Origin: Massilia frigida | GTDB taxonomy: Bacteria > Pseudomonadota > Gammaproteobacteria > Burkholderiales > Burkholderiaceae_D | Direction of reading: 5' to 3' | NCBI RefSeq assembly: GCF_011682175.1 | Contig: NZ_WHJG01000033.1 | Coordinates: 1-64,000 of the forward strand | Length of the DNA stretch: 64,000 nucleotides | Shown here: piece after piece, positions 44,481 to 57,232 of the stretch | How positions within the stretch are numbered: the stretch's first letter is position 1 | How the letters are laid out: each line of letters opens with the position of its first letter | The notes under the pieces: generated by a model | Told to the model about the DNA's origin: nothing | The model's database searches: none | The model's input: only the letters and a program-made list of their open reading frames with translations | Translations under genes and position numbers: made by a program

Positions 44481-46307
44481 ATGACCAACAGCTCCACCAG
44501 CAGCACGCAGTCCGAATCGAACCGCAAAGGCAGTCTCGCCGCATTCAAGGGCCTGTTCCCGTTCCTCCGACCCTACCGCCGCCAGTTCCTGATGGCCGGC
44601 ATCGCGCTGGTGGTCGCCGCCTGCGCCACGCTGGCGATTCCGGCCGCCTTCAAGCAGATGATCGACCTGGGCTTCGGCGCCTCGGCCGGGCCCAAAAGCA
44701 TCCGCCATGTCGACGCCACCTTCCTCGCCCTGTTCGGCGTGGCATCGGTGCTGGCCGTGGCTACTGCCGCGCGCTTCTTCACCGTCTCGTGGCTGGGCGA
44801 GCGCGTCACCGCCGATATCCGCAGTGCCGTGTACCAGCACGTGGTCGAGCAAAGTCCCGAATTTTTCGAAACCACCCAGACCGGCGAAGTCCTCTCGCGC
44901 ATCACCACCGACACCACCCTGATCCAGGCGGTGGTCGGCACCAGCATCTCGATGGCGCTGCGTAACGTGCTGCTGTTCCTGGGCGGCCTGGTGATGCTGT
45001 TCGTAACCAGCGTCAAGCTCTCCGCCATCATCCTGGGACTGCTGGTGCTGGTGGTGGTGCCGATCGTGCTGTTCGGGCGGCGCGTGCGCAAGCTCTCGCG
45101 CGACTCGCAGGATCGCATCGCCGACGCCTCCGCCATGGCCGGTGAAATCCTCAACGCCATGCCGACGGTGCAAGCCTTCACGCACGAAAAAATCGAATCG
45201 GCGCGCTTCGGCAAATCGGTCGAAGGCGCCTTCCAGACCGCGATGCGGCGCATCCGCGCGCGCGCCCTGCTCACGATGCTGGCCATCGTGCTGGTGTTCG
45301 GCACCATCGTGTTCGTGCTGTGGCTGGGCGCCCACGCCGTCCTCCAGGGCACGATGACGGGCGGCGACCTTGGCCAGTTCATTCTGTACGCCTCGATCGT
45401 GGCCGGTTCGATCGGCGCATTGTCCGAAGTGATGGGCGAAGCCCAGCGCGCCGCCGGCGCCACCGAACGCCTGCTCGAACTGCTGTCGGTACAATCCTCG
45501 ATCCAGAACCCGGCCAAGCCGGTCGCCCTGCCCGCGCGCACCGCCACCGGCGCCGCGCTGGCCCTGAACGACGTCACCTTCTCGTATCCGTCGCGGCCAG
45601 AAACGGCGGCGCTCGGGCACCTGACGCTATCGATCGCGCCGGGTGAAACGGTGGCCGTGGTCGGCCCGTCGGGTGCCGGCAAGACCACCCTGTTCCAGCT
45701 GTTCCTGCGCTTTTACGACCCGCAAAGCGGCACCATCACGCTCGACGGCGTCGACATCAAGCGGCTCGACCTGCACGCCTTGCGCGACGCGATCGGCATC
45801 GTCCCCCAGGACACGGTGATCTTCTCGGCCGACGCCATGGAAAACATCCGCTACGGGCGTGCCGGCGCCACCGACGCCGAAGTGATTGCCGCCGCGCGCA
45901 TGGCGGCCGCGCACGAATTCATCGAACGCCTGCCGCAGGGGTACAAATCGTTCCTGGGCGAGCGTGGGGTAAGGCTGTCGGGCGGCCAGCGTCAGCGGAT
46001 CGCGATTGCACGCGCGCTGCTGAAAAACCCGCCGCTGCTGCTGCTCGACGAAGCGACCAGTGCCCTCGATGCCGAATCGGAGCGGCTGGTCCAGAGTGCG
46101 CTGGAAGCGGCGATGGTCGGGCGCACCACGGTCATCATCGCGCACCGCCTGGCGACGGTGCAGCGGGCCGACCGCATCATCGTCATGGAAGACGGGCGGA
46201 TCGTCGAAACCGGCACGCACGCCTCGCTGGTGGCGCTGGGCGGCATCTACGCCAACCTCGCCGCCCTGCAGTTCCACAACATCCACATCGCCCACGAAGC
46301 CGCCTGA
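44481..46307 (+). CDS. ABC exporter, fused membrane and ATPase domains (MsbA-like)
   Basis: A 608-residue half-transporter that should work as a homodimer. About six membrane helices occupy 35-330. The ATPase domain has Walker A GPSGAGKTT (395-403), Q-loop IVPQDTVIF, signature LSGGQ (from 499), Walker B LLLLDEATSALD and the H-loop AHRLA. Substrates of this branch are lipids, peptides or drugs and cannot be told here. It starts 26 bases after the AttH-like gene. Its ATPase does not look like the LolD type that would serve the FtsX permease. Confidence 0.92.
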   Translation: MTNSSTSSTQSESNRKGSLAAFKGLFPFLRPYRRQFLMAGIALVVAACATLAIPAAFKQMIDLGFGASAGPKSIRHVDATFLALFGVASVLAVATAARFFTVSWLGERVTADIRSAVYQHVVEQSPEFFETTQTGEVLSRITTDTTLIQAVVGTSISMALRNVLLFLGGLVMLFVTSVKLSAIILGLLVLVVVPIVLFGRRVRKLSRDSQDRIADASAMAGEILNAMPTVQAFTHEKIESARFGKSVEGAFQTAMRRIRARALLTMLAIVLVFGTIVFVLWLGAHAVLQGTMTGGDLGQFILYASIVAGSIGALSEVMGEAQRAAGATERLLELLSVQSSIQNPAKPVALPARTATGAALALNDVTFSYPSRPETAALGHLTLSIAPGETVAVVGPSGAGKTTLFQLFLRFYDPQSGTITLDGVDIKRLDLHALRDAIGIVPQDTVIFSADAMENIRYGRAGATDAEVIAAARMAAAHEFIERLPQGYKSFLGERGVRLSGGQRQRIAIARALLKNPPLLLLDEATSALDAESERLVQSALEAAMVGRTTVIIAHRLATVQRADRIIVMEDGRIVETGTHASLVALGGIYANLAALQFHNIHIAHEAA

Positions 46308-46313
46308 CCCCCA

Positions 46314-46526
46314 AACCGGGGTCTGACCTCTGATTCGAAACTTTTCCTAACCGGGGTCTGACCTCTGACTCAAAACTTTTTACCGACGCAATACTCTGAC
46401 GGAGAAAAGCGACCAAACACGGGGTTTGAACGCAATGCGAGGACTGAACAGTATTAAAGAACATCTTTGCAAACCGGGCCTGTTCGCGATTTTGCAAAAT
46501 TTCGAGTCAGAGGTCAGACCCCGGTT
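46314..46526. repeat. Three copies of a 27-base intergenic repeat (two direct, one inverted)
   Basis: The unit AACCGGGGTCTGACCTCTGA plus seven bases occurs at 46314-46340 and 46349-46375. It recurs in inverted orientation at 46500-46526, where it differs from the first copy at one base. The inverted copy could pair with either direct copy across about 125-160 bases. The block separates the ABC exporter and the threonine aldolase-like gene. The intervening sequence 46376-46499 has no recognised gene. Confidence 0.85.
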
Positions 46527-46554
46527 GGGGAATTAGTTGCCGAAGGAGTGTGTT

Positions 46555-47643
46555 TTGACGGATGCCGAGTTGTTTCAACACTGCCATACGGTGCTGCCGG
46601 GCCATCGGGCGCGTACGCCGGCCGAGACGTTCCGGGCCATGGCCGCGTGGTGCGAGGATAATCATGTCGCACATGATGTCTACGGCAACGGCGCGCTGGT
46701 CGAGCAGTTCGAGGAGAAAATCGCCACCCTGCTCGGCTTCGAGGCGGCCGTGTTCTGCATCAGCGGAACCATGGCCCAGGTCACGGCGCTGCGCCTGGCT
46801 TGCGAGGACCGCGCCAGCACCCTCGTGGCGCTCCATCCGACCTCCCACATCCTGGTCCACGAAAAATCGAACTACCAGCTGCTCGGCCACTTCCACGCGC
46901 TAGTGGCGGGCGAACGCCATCGCCCGTGGACGGCGGCCGACTTGCGCGCGCTTCCCGATAAACTGGGCGCCGTCGCCATCGAGGTGCCCATGCGCGAAAT
47001 CGGCGGCCAGAATCCGGACTGGGAGCAGCTCGATGCGATCAAGGCCCATTGCCGCACCCGCAACGCGCACCTGCACATGGACGGCGCCCGCCTGTGGGAG
47101 GCGGCCGCCGCCTACAAGCGCACGCCGCGCAAGATCGCCGCCGGCTTCGATTCGGTCTACGTGTCGCTGTACAAGGGCATCGGCGGCCTGGGTGGCGCCA
47201 TGCTGGCCGGCAGCCGTTCGTTCGTCGAGCGCGCGGCCGAGTGGTTCCGGCGCCAGGGCGGCAATGTGATCCACCGCTCGCCCTACGTGGTGTCGGCGGC
47301 GATGCAGTTCGATGCCCGCATCGCCGCCATGCCGCACTATTTCCGCCGCACCGAGTGGCTGTACGAGGTGCTGCGCGATTATCCGGCCATCCGCATCAAT
47401 CCGGCCCGCCCGCAGGCCAACATGCTGCATCTGCACCTGCCGGTCAGCCGCGAACGCGCAATCGAGATCCGCAACCGCGTCGCGCACGACCACCAGGTGT
47501 GGCTGTTCGGCCGCGCCGCGCCGGGCGCCCTGGCCGATACCAGCATCGTGGAGCTGTACGTGGGCGAGAACCTGGCCGGCCTGCCCGACCAGCGCGTGCG
47601 CGACAGCATCGAGCTGCTGGCCAGGGGCCTGGCCGGCCAGTGA
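46555..47643 (+). CDS. Threonine aldolase-like PLP enzyme (beta-eliminating lyase family)
   Basis: A 362-residue fold-type I PLP protein. The Schiff-base lysine is K207 in YVSLYKGIGGLGGAML. Other family blocks are HDVYGNGALVEQFEEKIATL, PTSHILVHEKSNYQLLGH, AHLHMDGARLWEAAAAY. The likely reaction is retro-aldol cleavage of L-threonine or L-allo-threonine to glycine and acetaldehyde, though this branch is not the best-studied LtaE type. TTG 46555 is chosen because AAGGAG lies 6 bases before it. It is followed by thyA, 22 bases downstream. Confidence 0.85.
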   Translation: MTDAELFQHCHTVLPGHRARTPAETFRAMAAWCEDNHVAHDVYGNGALVEQFEEKIATLLGFEAAVFCISGTMAQVTALRLACEDRASTLVALHPTSHILVHEKSNYQLLGHFHALVAGERHRPWTAADLRALPDKLGAVAIEVPMREIGGQNPDWEQLDAIKAHCRTRNAHLHMDGARLWEAAAAYKRTPRKIAAGFDSVYVSLYKGIGGLGGAMLAGSRSFVERAAEWFRRQGGNVIHRSPYVVSAAMQFDARIAAMPHYFRRTEWLYEVLRDYPAIRINPARPQANMLHLHLPVSRERAIEIRNRVAHDHQVWLFGRAAPGALADTSIVELYVGENLAGLPDQRVRDSIELLARGLAGQ

Positions 47644-47665
47644 GTTATAATCAGCAGTTTTAGCG

Positions 47666-48460
47666 ATGCGCCAATACCTCGACTTCATGCGCCATGTGAA
47701 AGACCATGGCACCGAAAAAACCGACCGCACCGGCACCGGTACCCGCTCCGTCTTCGGCCATCAGATGCGCTTCAACCTGCAAGACGGTTTCCCGCTGGTG
47801 ACGACCAAGAAGGTGCACCTCAAATCCATCATCCATGAGCTGATCTGGTTCCTCGCGGGGTCCACCAACATCGGCTACCTCAAGGACCATGGCGTGAGCA
47901 TCTGGGACGACTGGGCCGACGCCAATGGCGACCTGGGTCCCATCTACGGCTATCAGTGGCGCAGCTGGCCCACCCCAAGCGGGGAGCACATCGACCAGAT
48001 CAGCCAGGTGCTCGACCAGATCAGGAATACGCCCGACTCGCGCCGCATGATCGTCTCGGCCTGGAACGTGGCGGACATTCCGAACATGAAGCTGCCGCCC
48101 TGCCATGCCCTGTTCCAGTTTTATGTTGCCGACGGCAAGCTGTCGTGCCAGCTGTACCAGCGCAGCGCCGATATCTTCCTGGGGGTGCCGTTCAATATCG
48201 CCTCGTACGCGATCCTGACCCACATGCTGGCGCAGCAAGCCGGCCTGGAAGTAGGCGACTTCGTGTGGACCGGTGGCGACTGCCACCTGTACTCGAACCA
48301 TATGGAGCAGGTCGACCTGCAGCTCTCGCGCGAACCGTTCGCGCTGCCGCGCCTGGTCATCAAGCGCAAGCCGGACTCGCTGTTCGACTACAAGTTCGAG
48401 GACTTCGAGGTCGTCGGCTACGAATCGCACGCGTCCATCAAGGCGCCGGTCGCGGTGTGA
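47666..48460 (+). CDS. thyA: Thymidylate synthase
   Basis: It methylates dUMP to dTMP using methylenetetrahydrofolate. The 264-residue protein has the catalytic Cys at C146 ([14 protein letters not shown]), dUMP/folate-binding blocks [39 protein letters not shown] and [12 protein letters not shown], and C-terminal IKAPVAV. It is the same length as E. coli ThyA. folA, its usual partner, is not adjacent but lies 7.4 kb downstream, beyond a block on the opposite strand. Confidence 0.98.
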   Translation: MRQYLDFMRHVKDHGTEKTDRTGTGTRSVFGHQMRFNLQDGFPLVTTKKVHLKSIIHELIWFLAGSTNIGYLKDHGVSIWDDWADANGDLGPIYGYQWRSWPTPSGEHIDQISQVLDQIRNTPDSRRMIVSAWNVADIPNMKLPPCHALFQFYVADGKLSCQLYQRSADIFLGVPFNIASYAILTHMLAQQAGLEVGDFVWTGGDCHLYSNHMEQVDLQLSREPFALPRLVIKRKPDSLFDYKFEDFEVVGYESHASIKAPVAV

Positions 48461-48464
48461 ACCG

Positions 48465-48496
48465 GGGCGGCGCCCGCCATTGCGCAGGCGCCGCCC
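48465..48496 (+). terminator. thyA terminator hairpin
   Basis: GGGCGGCGCC (48465-48474) pairs perfectly with GGCGCCGCCC (48487-48496) around a 12-base loop, 4 bases after the thyA stop, followed by TTTG. The T run is short, so termination may be partial. Confidence 0.7.
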
Positions 48497-48502
48497 TTTG
48501 CC

Positions 48503-48720
48503 TCAGAATGCGAAAGCGCTGATCACCGCGAGGGAACCGGCGTTGTTCGCCAGCGGCGCTACCTGGCCATCCTCACCCGGTTTGCTGGCCCGCTCCAGCA
48601 CCCGGACAGTGCTTCCCGCGCCCGCATACAGGCGGTCGTGGGGACGGTCGAATGCCAGTACACTGCCGTCGCTTATGCCAGGCACCGCGACAAGCTTGTG
48701 CAATAGTCCACATACAATAT
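48503..48720 (-). pseudogene. Relic of a beta-propeller-like gene (C-terminal piece)
   Basis: The minus strand has an open, coding-like frame reading HKLVAVPGISDGSVLAFDRP, then HDRLYAGAGSTVRVLERASK, and ending ...SLAVISAFAF before a stop. Repeated hydrophobic strands around DRP-DRLYAGAGSTV resemble a blade of a YncE-type propeller. There is no start codon with a ribosome binding site, so only the 3' end seems to survive. Confidence 0.35.
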
Positions 48721-48789
48721 GGCCGGCATCATGATACCGGCGCGCAGGCCCATGGCGGCGCGGGCGCCGCCATGGGCCTGCGGGTCCGA

Positions 48790-50532
48790 TCAGAACTCTT
48801 CCCAATCCGATTCGGCGGCCGTGGTAGCGGCGCGCTTTTGCGGGGCCGGCTTGGGCGCGGCGGCTTTCTTGACGACCGGCGCGCTCTTGCCCGCCAAGCG
48901 CGGCGCTACCGGCGCGGCCTTGCGCGGCGGCGCCATGCGCGCTGGCGCTGCCGCTGCACGGCTGCCATCGAGCTTGAACACGCTGACCACCTGGGTCAGC
49001 GTGCCGGCCTGCTCTTGCAGCAGTCCGGCGGCGGCCGCCGCTTCCTCCACCAGCGCCACATTTTGCTGGGTGATCGAGTCCATCTGCCCGACCGCTTCAT
49101 TGATCTGGTCGATGCCGGCCGTCTGCTCGGCGCTGGCGGTGGTGATTTCGCCCATGATGTCGGTCACGCGATGGATGCTGGTGACGATTTCCTGCATCGT
49201 CAGGCCGGCCTGGTCGACCAGCTTGGCGCCGCTGTCGACTTTTTCGACCGAATCGCCAATCAGTTCCTTGATTTCCTTGGCGGCGCCGGCCGAACGCTGC
49301 GCCAGGTTGCGTACTTCGGATGCCACCACCGCAAAGCCGCGCCCCTGTTCGCCGGCGCGCGCCGCTTCGACGGCGGCGTTGAGCGCCAGGATATTGGTCT
49401 GGAACGCAATGCCGTCGATGACGGCGATGATGTCGACGATCTTCTTCGACGAGGCATTGATCGAGCCCATGGTCTCGACCACCTGCGCCACCACCAGCCC
49501 GCCCTTGCTGGCCACTTCCGACGCCGACATCGCCAGCACATTGGCCTGGCGCGCATTGTCGGCGTTCTGGCGCACGGTGGAGGTCAATTCTTCCATCGAG
49601 GCGGCGGTCTGCTCCAGCGAACTGGCCTGGGAGCTGGTGCGGTCCGACAGGTCGGTATTGCCGGCCGCGATTTCGCTCGATGCGCTGGAAATGGTGTCGG
49701 TGCTGCTGCGTACCTCCGAGACGATGTCGGCCAGGTTCGATTTCATCTTGGCCATCGCGCCCAGCAAGGCGCCGATCTCGTTGCGCCCGTGCGAGACAAT
49801 CTGTCCGGTCAGATCGCCGTCGGCGACGCGCATGGCGATCTGCATGGCTTCCTGCAGCGGTGCCGAAATGGCCTTGACCAGGGTCCAGCCCACCGCCATG
49901 CCCAGCACCACGCCGACCACCAGGATGCCCATCATGCCGTACGCGATGCGCGCCAGGCTGGAATTGACCATCTCGTCATCGGCCTTGACGCGTTTGTCGG
50001 CCAGTTCCTTGAGCGTGGCCAGGGTGGCGTCGCCGATGCGGTAGCCCGGGTTGATCTTCTTGATCAGGACCATCTCGGCGTCGTCCCATTTCTCGGCCTT
50101 GATGAAGGCCGCCGCCGCGCGCACGTTCTCGATCCCCAGTCCGTCGCTCTTGGCATACCACTCCTGCGCCAGGCGCTTTTCCTCGGGCGACCTGACCCCG
50201 GCGATGTACTCTTCCCAGCGCTTGGCGGTACGCCCGGCGATCGCGTCGATCTGGTCGAAGTGGACCGTCAGCGCGTGGTCGTGCAGTTGCGCCCAGCTCA
50301 GCACCGGATTGTGCTGGAGCGCTTGCAGGATCTGGCTGCGATTGAGTTCCATTTCGAGCCGGATGGCCGATTGTACATTGGTGTTGCGCTGGTCTTCGAC
50401 GGTGACGTCGCGTACCAGCCCGACCGAATGTCGTCCGCTGTAGATCCCCATCGCGCCGATGGTAACCATCAGCACGATCAGGAAGCCGAGGACTCCCATC
50501 ACCAGGGTCCTGATTTTCATGTTATCGAACAT
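48790..50532 (-). CDS. Methyl-accepting chemotaxis protein
   Basis: A 580-residue chemoreceptor. TM1 is at about 10-32. A periplasmic four-helix ligand domain of the Tar type runs to about 190, with TM2 near 195-217, then HAMP ([20 protein letters not shown]), a long coiled signalling domain with the hairpin tip [23 protein letters not shown] region, an Ala/Pro-rich tether and a C-terminal DWEEF, a CheR-binding-type pentapeptide. A strong AAGGAGG precedes ATG 50532. The gene starts 18 bases after the carB stop, so it belongs to the carAB transcript. The ligand is unknown. Confidence 0.93.
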   Translation of the reverse strand: MFDNMKIRTLVMGVLGFLIVLMVTIGAMGIYSGRHSVGLVRDVTVEDQRNTNVQSAIRLEMELNRSQILQALQHNPVLSWAQLHDHALTVHFDQIDAIAGRTAKRWEEYIAGVRSPEEKRLAQEWYAKSDGLGIENVRAAAAFIKAEKWDDAEMVLIKKINPGYRIGDATLATLKELADKRVKADDEMVNSSLARIAYGMMGILVVGVVLGMAVGWTLVKAISAPLQEAMQIAMRVADGDLTGQIVSHGRNEIGALLGAMAKMKSNLADIVSEVRSSTDTISSASSEIAAGNTDLSDRTSSQASSLEQTAASMEELTSTVRQNADNARQANVLAMSASEVASKGGLVVAQVVETMGSINASSKKIVDIIAVIDGIAFQTNILALNAAVEAARAGEQGRGFAVVASEVRNLAQRSAGAAKEIKELIGDSVEKVDSGAKLVDQAGLTMQEIVTSIHRVTDIMGEITTASAEQTAGIDQINEAVGQMDSITQQNVALVEEAAAAAGLLQEQAGTLTQVVSVFKLDGSRAAAAPARMAPPRKAAPVAPRLAGKSAPVVKKAAAPKPAPQKRAATTAAESDWEEF

Positions 50533-50550
50533 GCGTTCCTCCTTGTATGA

Positions 50551-54379
<3,829 letters not shown>

Positions 54380-54387
<8 letters not shown>

Positions 54388-55537
54388 GTTTACGCCTTTC
54401 CATCATGGTAACGAATTTGTCGAACAGTACGGCCAGGTCGTGCGGACCGGGTGAGGCTTCGGGGTGGCCCTGGAAGCAGAAGGCTGGCTTGTCGAGACGC
54501 TCGAAGCCTTGCAGCGTGCCGTCGAACAGCGACACGTGGGTGACGCGGCAGTTGGCCGGCAAGGTGGCCGCATCGACCGCGAAACCGTGGTTCTGGGAGG
54601 TGATGGCGACCTTGCCGCTGGCCAGGTCCTGCACCGGGTGGTTGGCGCCGCGGTGGCCGAACTTCATCTTGACCGTGCGCGCGCCCGAGGCGAGCGCCAT
54701 GATCTGGTGCCCGAGGCAGATGCCGAACACCGGCGTGCCGCTGTCGATCAGGGTGCGCGCGGCCTCGATGGCGTAGTCGCAGGCTTGCGGATCGCCCGGG
54801 CCGTTGGACAGGAAAATGCCGTCCGGGGCCAGCGCCAGCGCCTCTTGCGCGCTCGATTGCGCGGGCAGCACGGTGACGCGGCAGCCGCGCCCGGCCAGCA
54901 TGCGCAGGATATTGGTCTTGACGCCGTAGTCGTAGGCCACCACGTGCAGCCGCGGGGCCGGGAGCGGCGCGTAGCCGGCGCCCAGCTGCCACAGGCCTTC
55001 GGTCCATTCGTAGGGCGCGCTGGTCGAGGCGACGCGCGCCAGGTCCATGCCTTCCAGGCCGGGGAAGGCGCGTGCCAGGGCCAGCGCCTGGCCCGGCTCG
55101 CCGCCGACCACGATGGCGCCGTTCTGCGCCCCTTTTTCGCGCAGCAGGCGGGTCAGCTTGCGGGTGTCGATGTCGGCAATCGCCACCACGCCCTGCTGCA
55201 CCAGGTAGTCGGACAGGCTTTGGGTGGAGCGGAAATTCGAGGCCAGCAAAGGCAGGTCGCGGATAATCAGGCCGGCGGCCTGCACGCGCGCCGATTCGCC
55301 GTCTTCGCTGTTGATGCCGGTGTTGCCGATGTGGGGATAGGTGAGCGTGACGATCTGGCGCGTGTAGCTCGGATCGGTCAGCACTTCCTGGTAGCCGGTC
55401 ATGGCGGTATTGAATACGACTTCACCGCTGGTGTGGCCGATGGCACCGATGGCGCTGCCTTCGAACAGGGTGCCATCCTGTAATGCCAGCGTGGCGCGCG
55501 GGCGGGCGCCGTTGCTGTTACTGAGTGGGTGCTTCAT
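54380..55537 (-). CDS. carA: Carbamoyl-phosphate synthase small subunit (glutaminase)
   Basis: A 385-residue protein that supplies ammonia from glutamine to CarB. The N-terminal CPSase small domain includes [34 protein letters not shown]-like sequence. The class I glutamine amidotransferase domain has LSNGPGDP, the nucleophile Cys in [12 protein letters not shown] and the His/Glu pair in [16 protein letters not shown] lies 5 bases before ATG 55537. It overlaps carB by 8 bases, and the MCP gene follows carB. The order carA-carB-MCP is unlike the usual betaproteobacterial carA-carB-greA, so this may be a second carAB copy. The rest of the genome is not visible. Confidence 0.95.
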
Positions 55538-55907
55538 CTGATCTCCAAAATAGGGCACCCGCTGCGCGGTCCCGGCAGTCATCGTCTTGCAATCTGACAA
55601 GAAAAACCTGCGCTATCCATCCATGTTGCGGCGAGTGTTGGAATACGATACAGCACAGGAACGCAGTTGCCATACAGAAATTAATGCGTGACGTTTTATC
55701 CCAACACTTAATTTTTAATTTGCCAATTTCCCCTTTGTAATTAATGCTTTACAACAAAACAAGGTGTGAGAGTTTGTGACTTTTCAATTTGAAACATCGG
55801 GGCGAAGCAACGGCTCAACAGGGCATTCGACAGATCAAAATCTCGCGAAGTCGCCGATTTGCATGATAATGAGCACCTTCTGATTTGTTTGGAAACACCG
55901 AGGCCTT
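55538..55907. other. Divergent regulatory region between carA and folA
   Basis: A 370-base gap, markedly AT-rich from 55665 to 55800 against GC-rich surroundings. TAATTAATGCTTTA and TTAATTTTTAATTT stretches make it the obvious place for promoters of the carA operon and of folA. I could not assign a confident -35/-10 pair, pyrimidine box or attenuator. A CCGAGGCC just before folA contains its ribosome binding site. Confidence 0.45.
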
Positions 55908-56411
55908 ATGACAACACTCTCACTCATTGTTGCGATGGACGCCGCGCGCGGCATCGGCATCGACAACACCCTGCCCTGGCGCCTGCCGGAAGACCTGGCG
56001 CACTTCAAGCGCCTGACCACGGGCCACCCGATCATCATGGGCCGCAAGACCTTCGAGTCGATCGGCCGCCCGCTGCCGAACCGGCGCAATATCGTCATTA
56101 CCAGCAATCCGGACTGGTTCCATGAGGGCGTGGAACGGGCAGCTTCGGTGCCGCAGGCGCTGGCGCTGGTGCAAGGCGGCGATGGCGCTGGCGACGCTTC
56201 GGCCTTCGTCATCGGCGGGGCCCAGGTGTATGCGCAGACGCTGGACCTGGCGCAGCAGGTGATCGTCACCGAGATCGCGCACAGCTTCGCCTGCGATGCC
56301 TTTTTCCCACCGCTCGACCCGGCCGCATGGACCGAGACCGCGCGCGAACCACACCATTCGGCCAGCAATGGCTTCGATTACGCCTTCGTCACTTATAGTA
56401 AAGCGAGTTAA
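55908..56411 (+). CDS. folA: Dihydrofolate reductase
   Basis: It reduces dihydrofolate to tetrahydrofolate, regenerating the cofactor used by thymidylate synthase. The 167-residue protein shows LIVAMDAARGIGIDNTLPWR, LPEDLAHFKRLTTGHPIIMG, RKTFESIGRPLPNRRNIVIT and FVIGGAQVYAQTL, all typical. The carboxylate at the folate site is the Asp in LPEDLAHFK. GAGG is 5 bases before the ATG. The gene is divergent from carA. A broken DUF4337 gene follows at 56417. Confidence 0.97.
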   Translation: MTTLSLIVAMDAARGIGIDNTLPWRLPEDLAHFKRLTTGHPIIMGRKTFESIGRPLPNRRNIVITSNPDWFHEGVERAASVPQALALVQGGDGAGDASAFVIGGAQVYAQTLDLAQQVIVTEIAHSFACDAFFPPLDPAAWTETAREPHHSASNGFDYAFVTYSKAS

Positions 56412-56416
56412 TTCCC

Positions 56417-57030
56417 ATGTCAGGACACGGTTTTCACGTACACGGACCGCACGACCACGCGCTCGAACACGCCGCCCACGGCAGCGACACCTTCTCCAAC
56501 AATATCGCGGTGATGACGGCGGTGCTGGCCACGGTCGGCGCCATGTTCGGCTACCAGGGCGGCGCCACCCAGAACGATGCGGCGCTGTTCAAGAATAACG
56601 CCGCGATCGAAAAGACCAAGGCCGCCAACAGCTGGAACTACTACCAGGCCAAGCGAACAAGCAGAACCTGGCCGAACTGGCGATGGTGCTGCCCGGCGTC
56701 GACCCGGAAAAATACAAGGCCGACGTGGCGCGCTACAAGCTTGAAAAAGACGACATCCGCAAGGATGCCGAAGCGCTCGACGCCAAGGCCGACGAGTGGA
56801 ATCATAAGTCCGACGCCAAGATGCACCAGCATCACCAGTGGGCGCTGGCCACCACGGCCGAACAGATCGCCATTTCGCTGGCGGCGATCACCCTGCTGAC
56901 GCGTAAATAATGGCTGATGATCGGCGCCTACGCGGTCGCCGCGGTCGGCATTTTGCTCGGCGTGTTCGCCTGGCTGCACGTCGATCCGATCGGTGCGCTG
57001 ATGGGCGCCGGCGCGGCCGCGGCCCACTAA
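56417..57030 (+). pseudogene. DUF4337 family membrane protein gene, broken twice
   Basis: The N-terminal frame (MSGHGFHVHGPHDHALEHAA, NNIAVMTAVLATVGAMFGYQ, SWNYYQAK) is clearly DUF4337. At about 56657 one base seems to be missing: the sequence continues sensibly in the next frame (NKQNLAELAMVLPGVDPEKY, ATTAEQIAISLAAITLLTRK). That frame meets TAA at 56908-56910, then runs on as WLMIGAYAVAAVGILLGVFA and ...AAAAH to a final stop at 57028-57030. The assembled protein would be about 200 residues with two or three membrane helices. Two independent lesions argue for a real pseudogene, but base-call errors are not excluded. Confidence 0.8.
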
Positions 57031-57232
57031 AAAGACGGCGTTTGGCGCGCGCGCCGCACGCGCGCCCCTGTTGTGCGACACTACGGTCCGCTTGTAGTTA
57101 ATCTAGCAAAAGTTTTTCACCGGATTGCCGCCATTTCTGCGAAAATCCGCTTCTTCTTTTTTTGACCGGTGCCGTGAGCGGCGTCCCGCACAGGCGTGGA
57201 CATCCTCACGGCGCTTCGCTTTGGAGCTGTCC

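Larger units (their letters stand above)
48461..48789. other. Region between thyA and the chemoreceptor gene
   Basis: Contains the thyA terminator hairpin (48465-48496) and a short coding-like relic on the minus strand (48503-48720), each listed separately. Nothing else is recognised. Confidence 0.5.
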
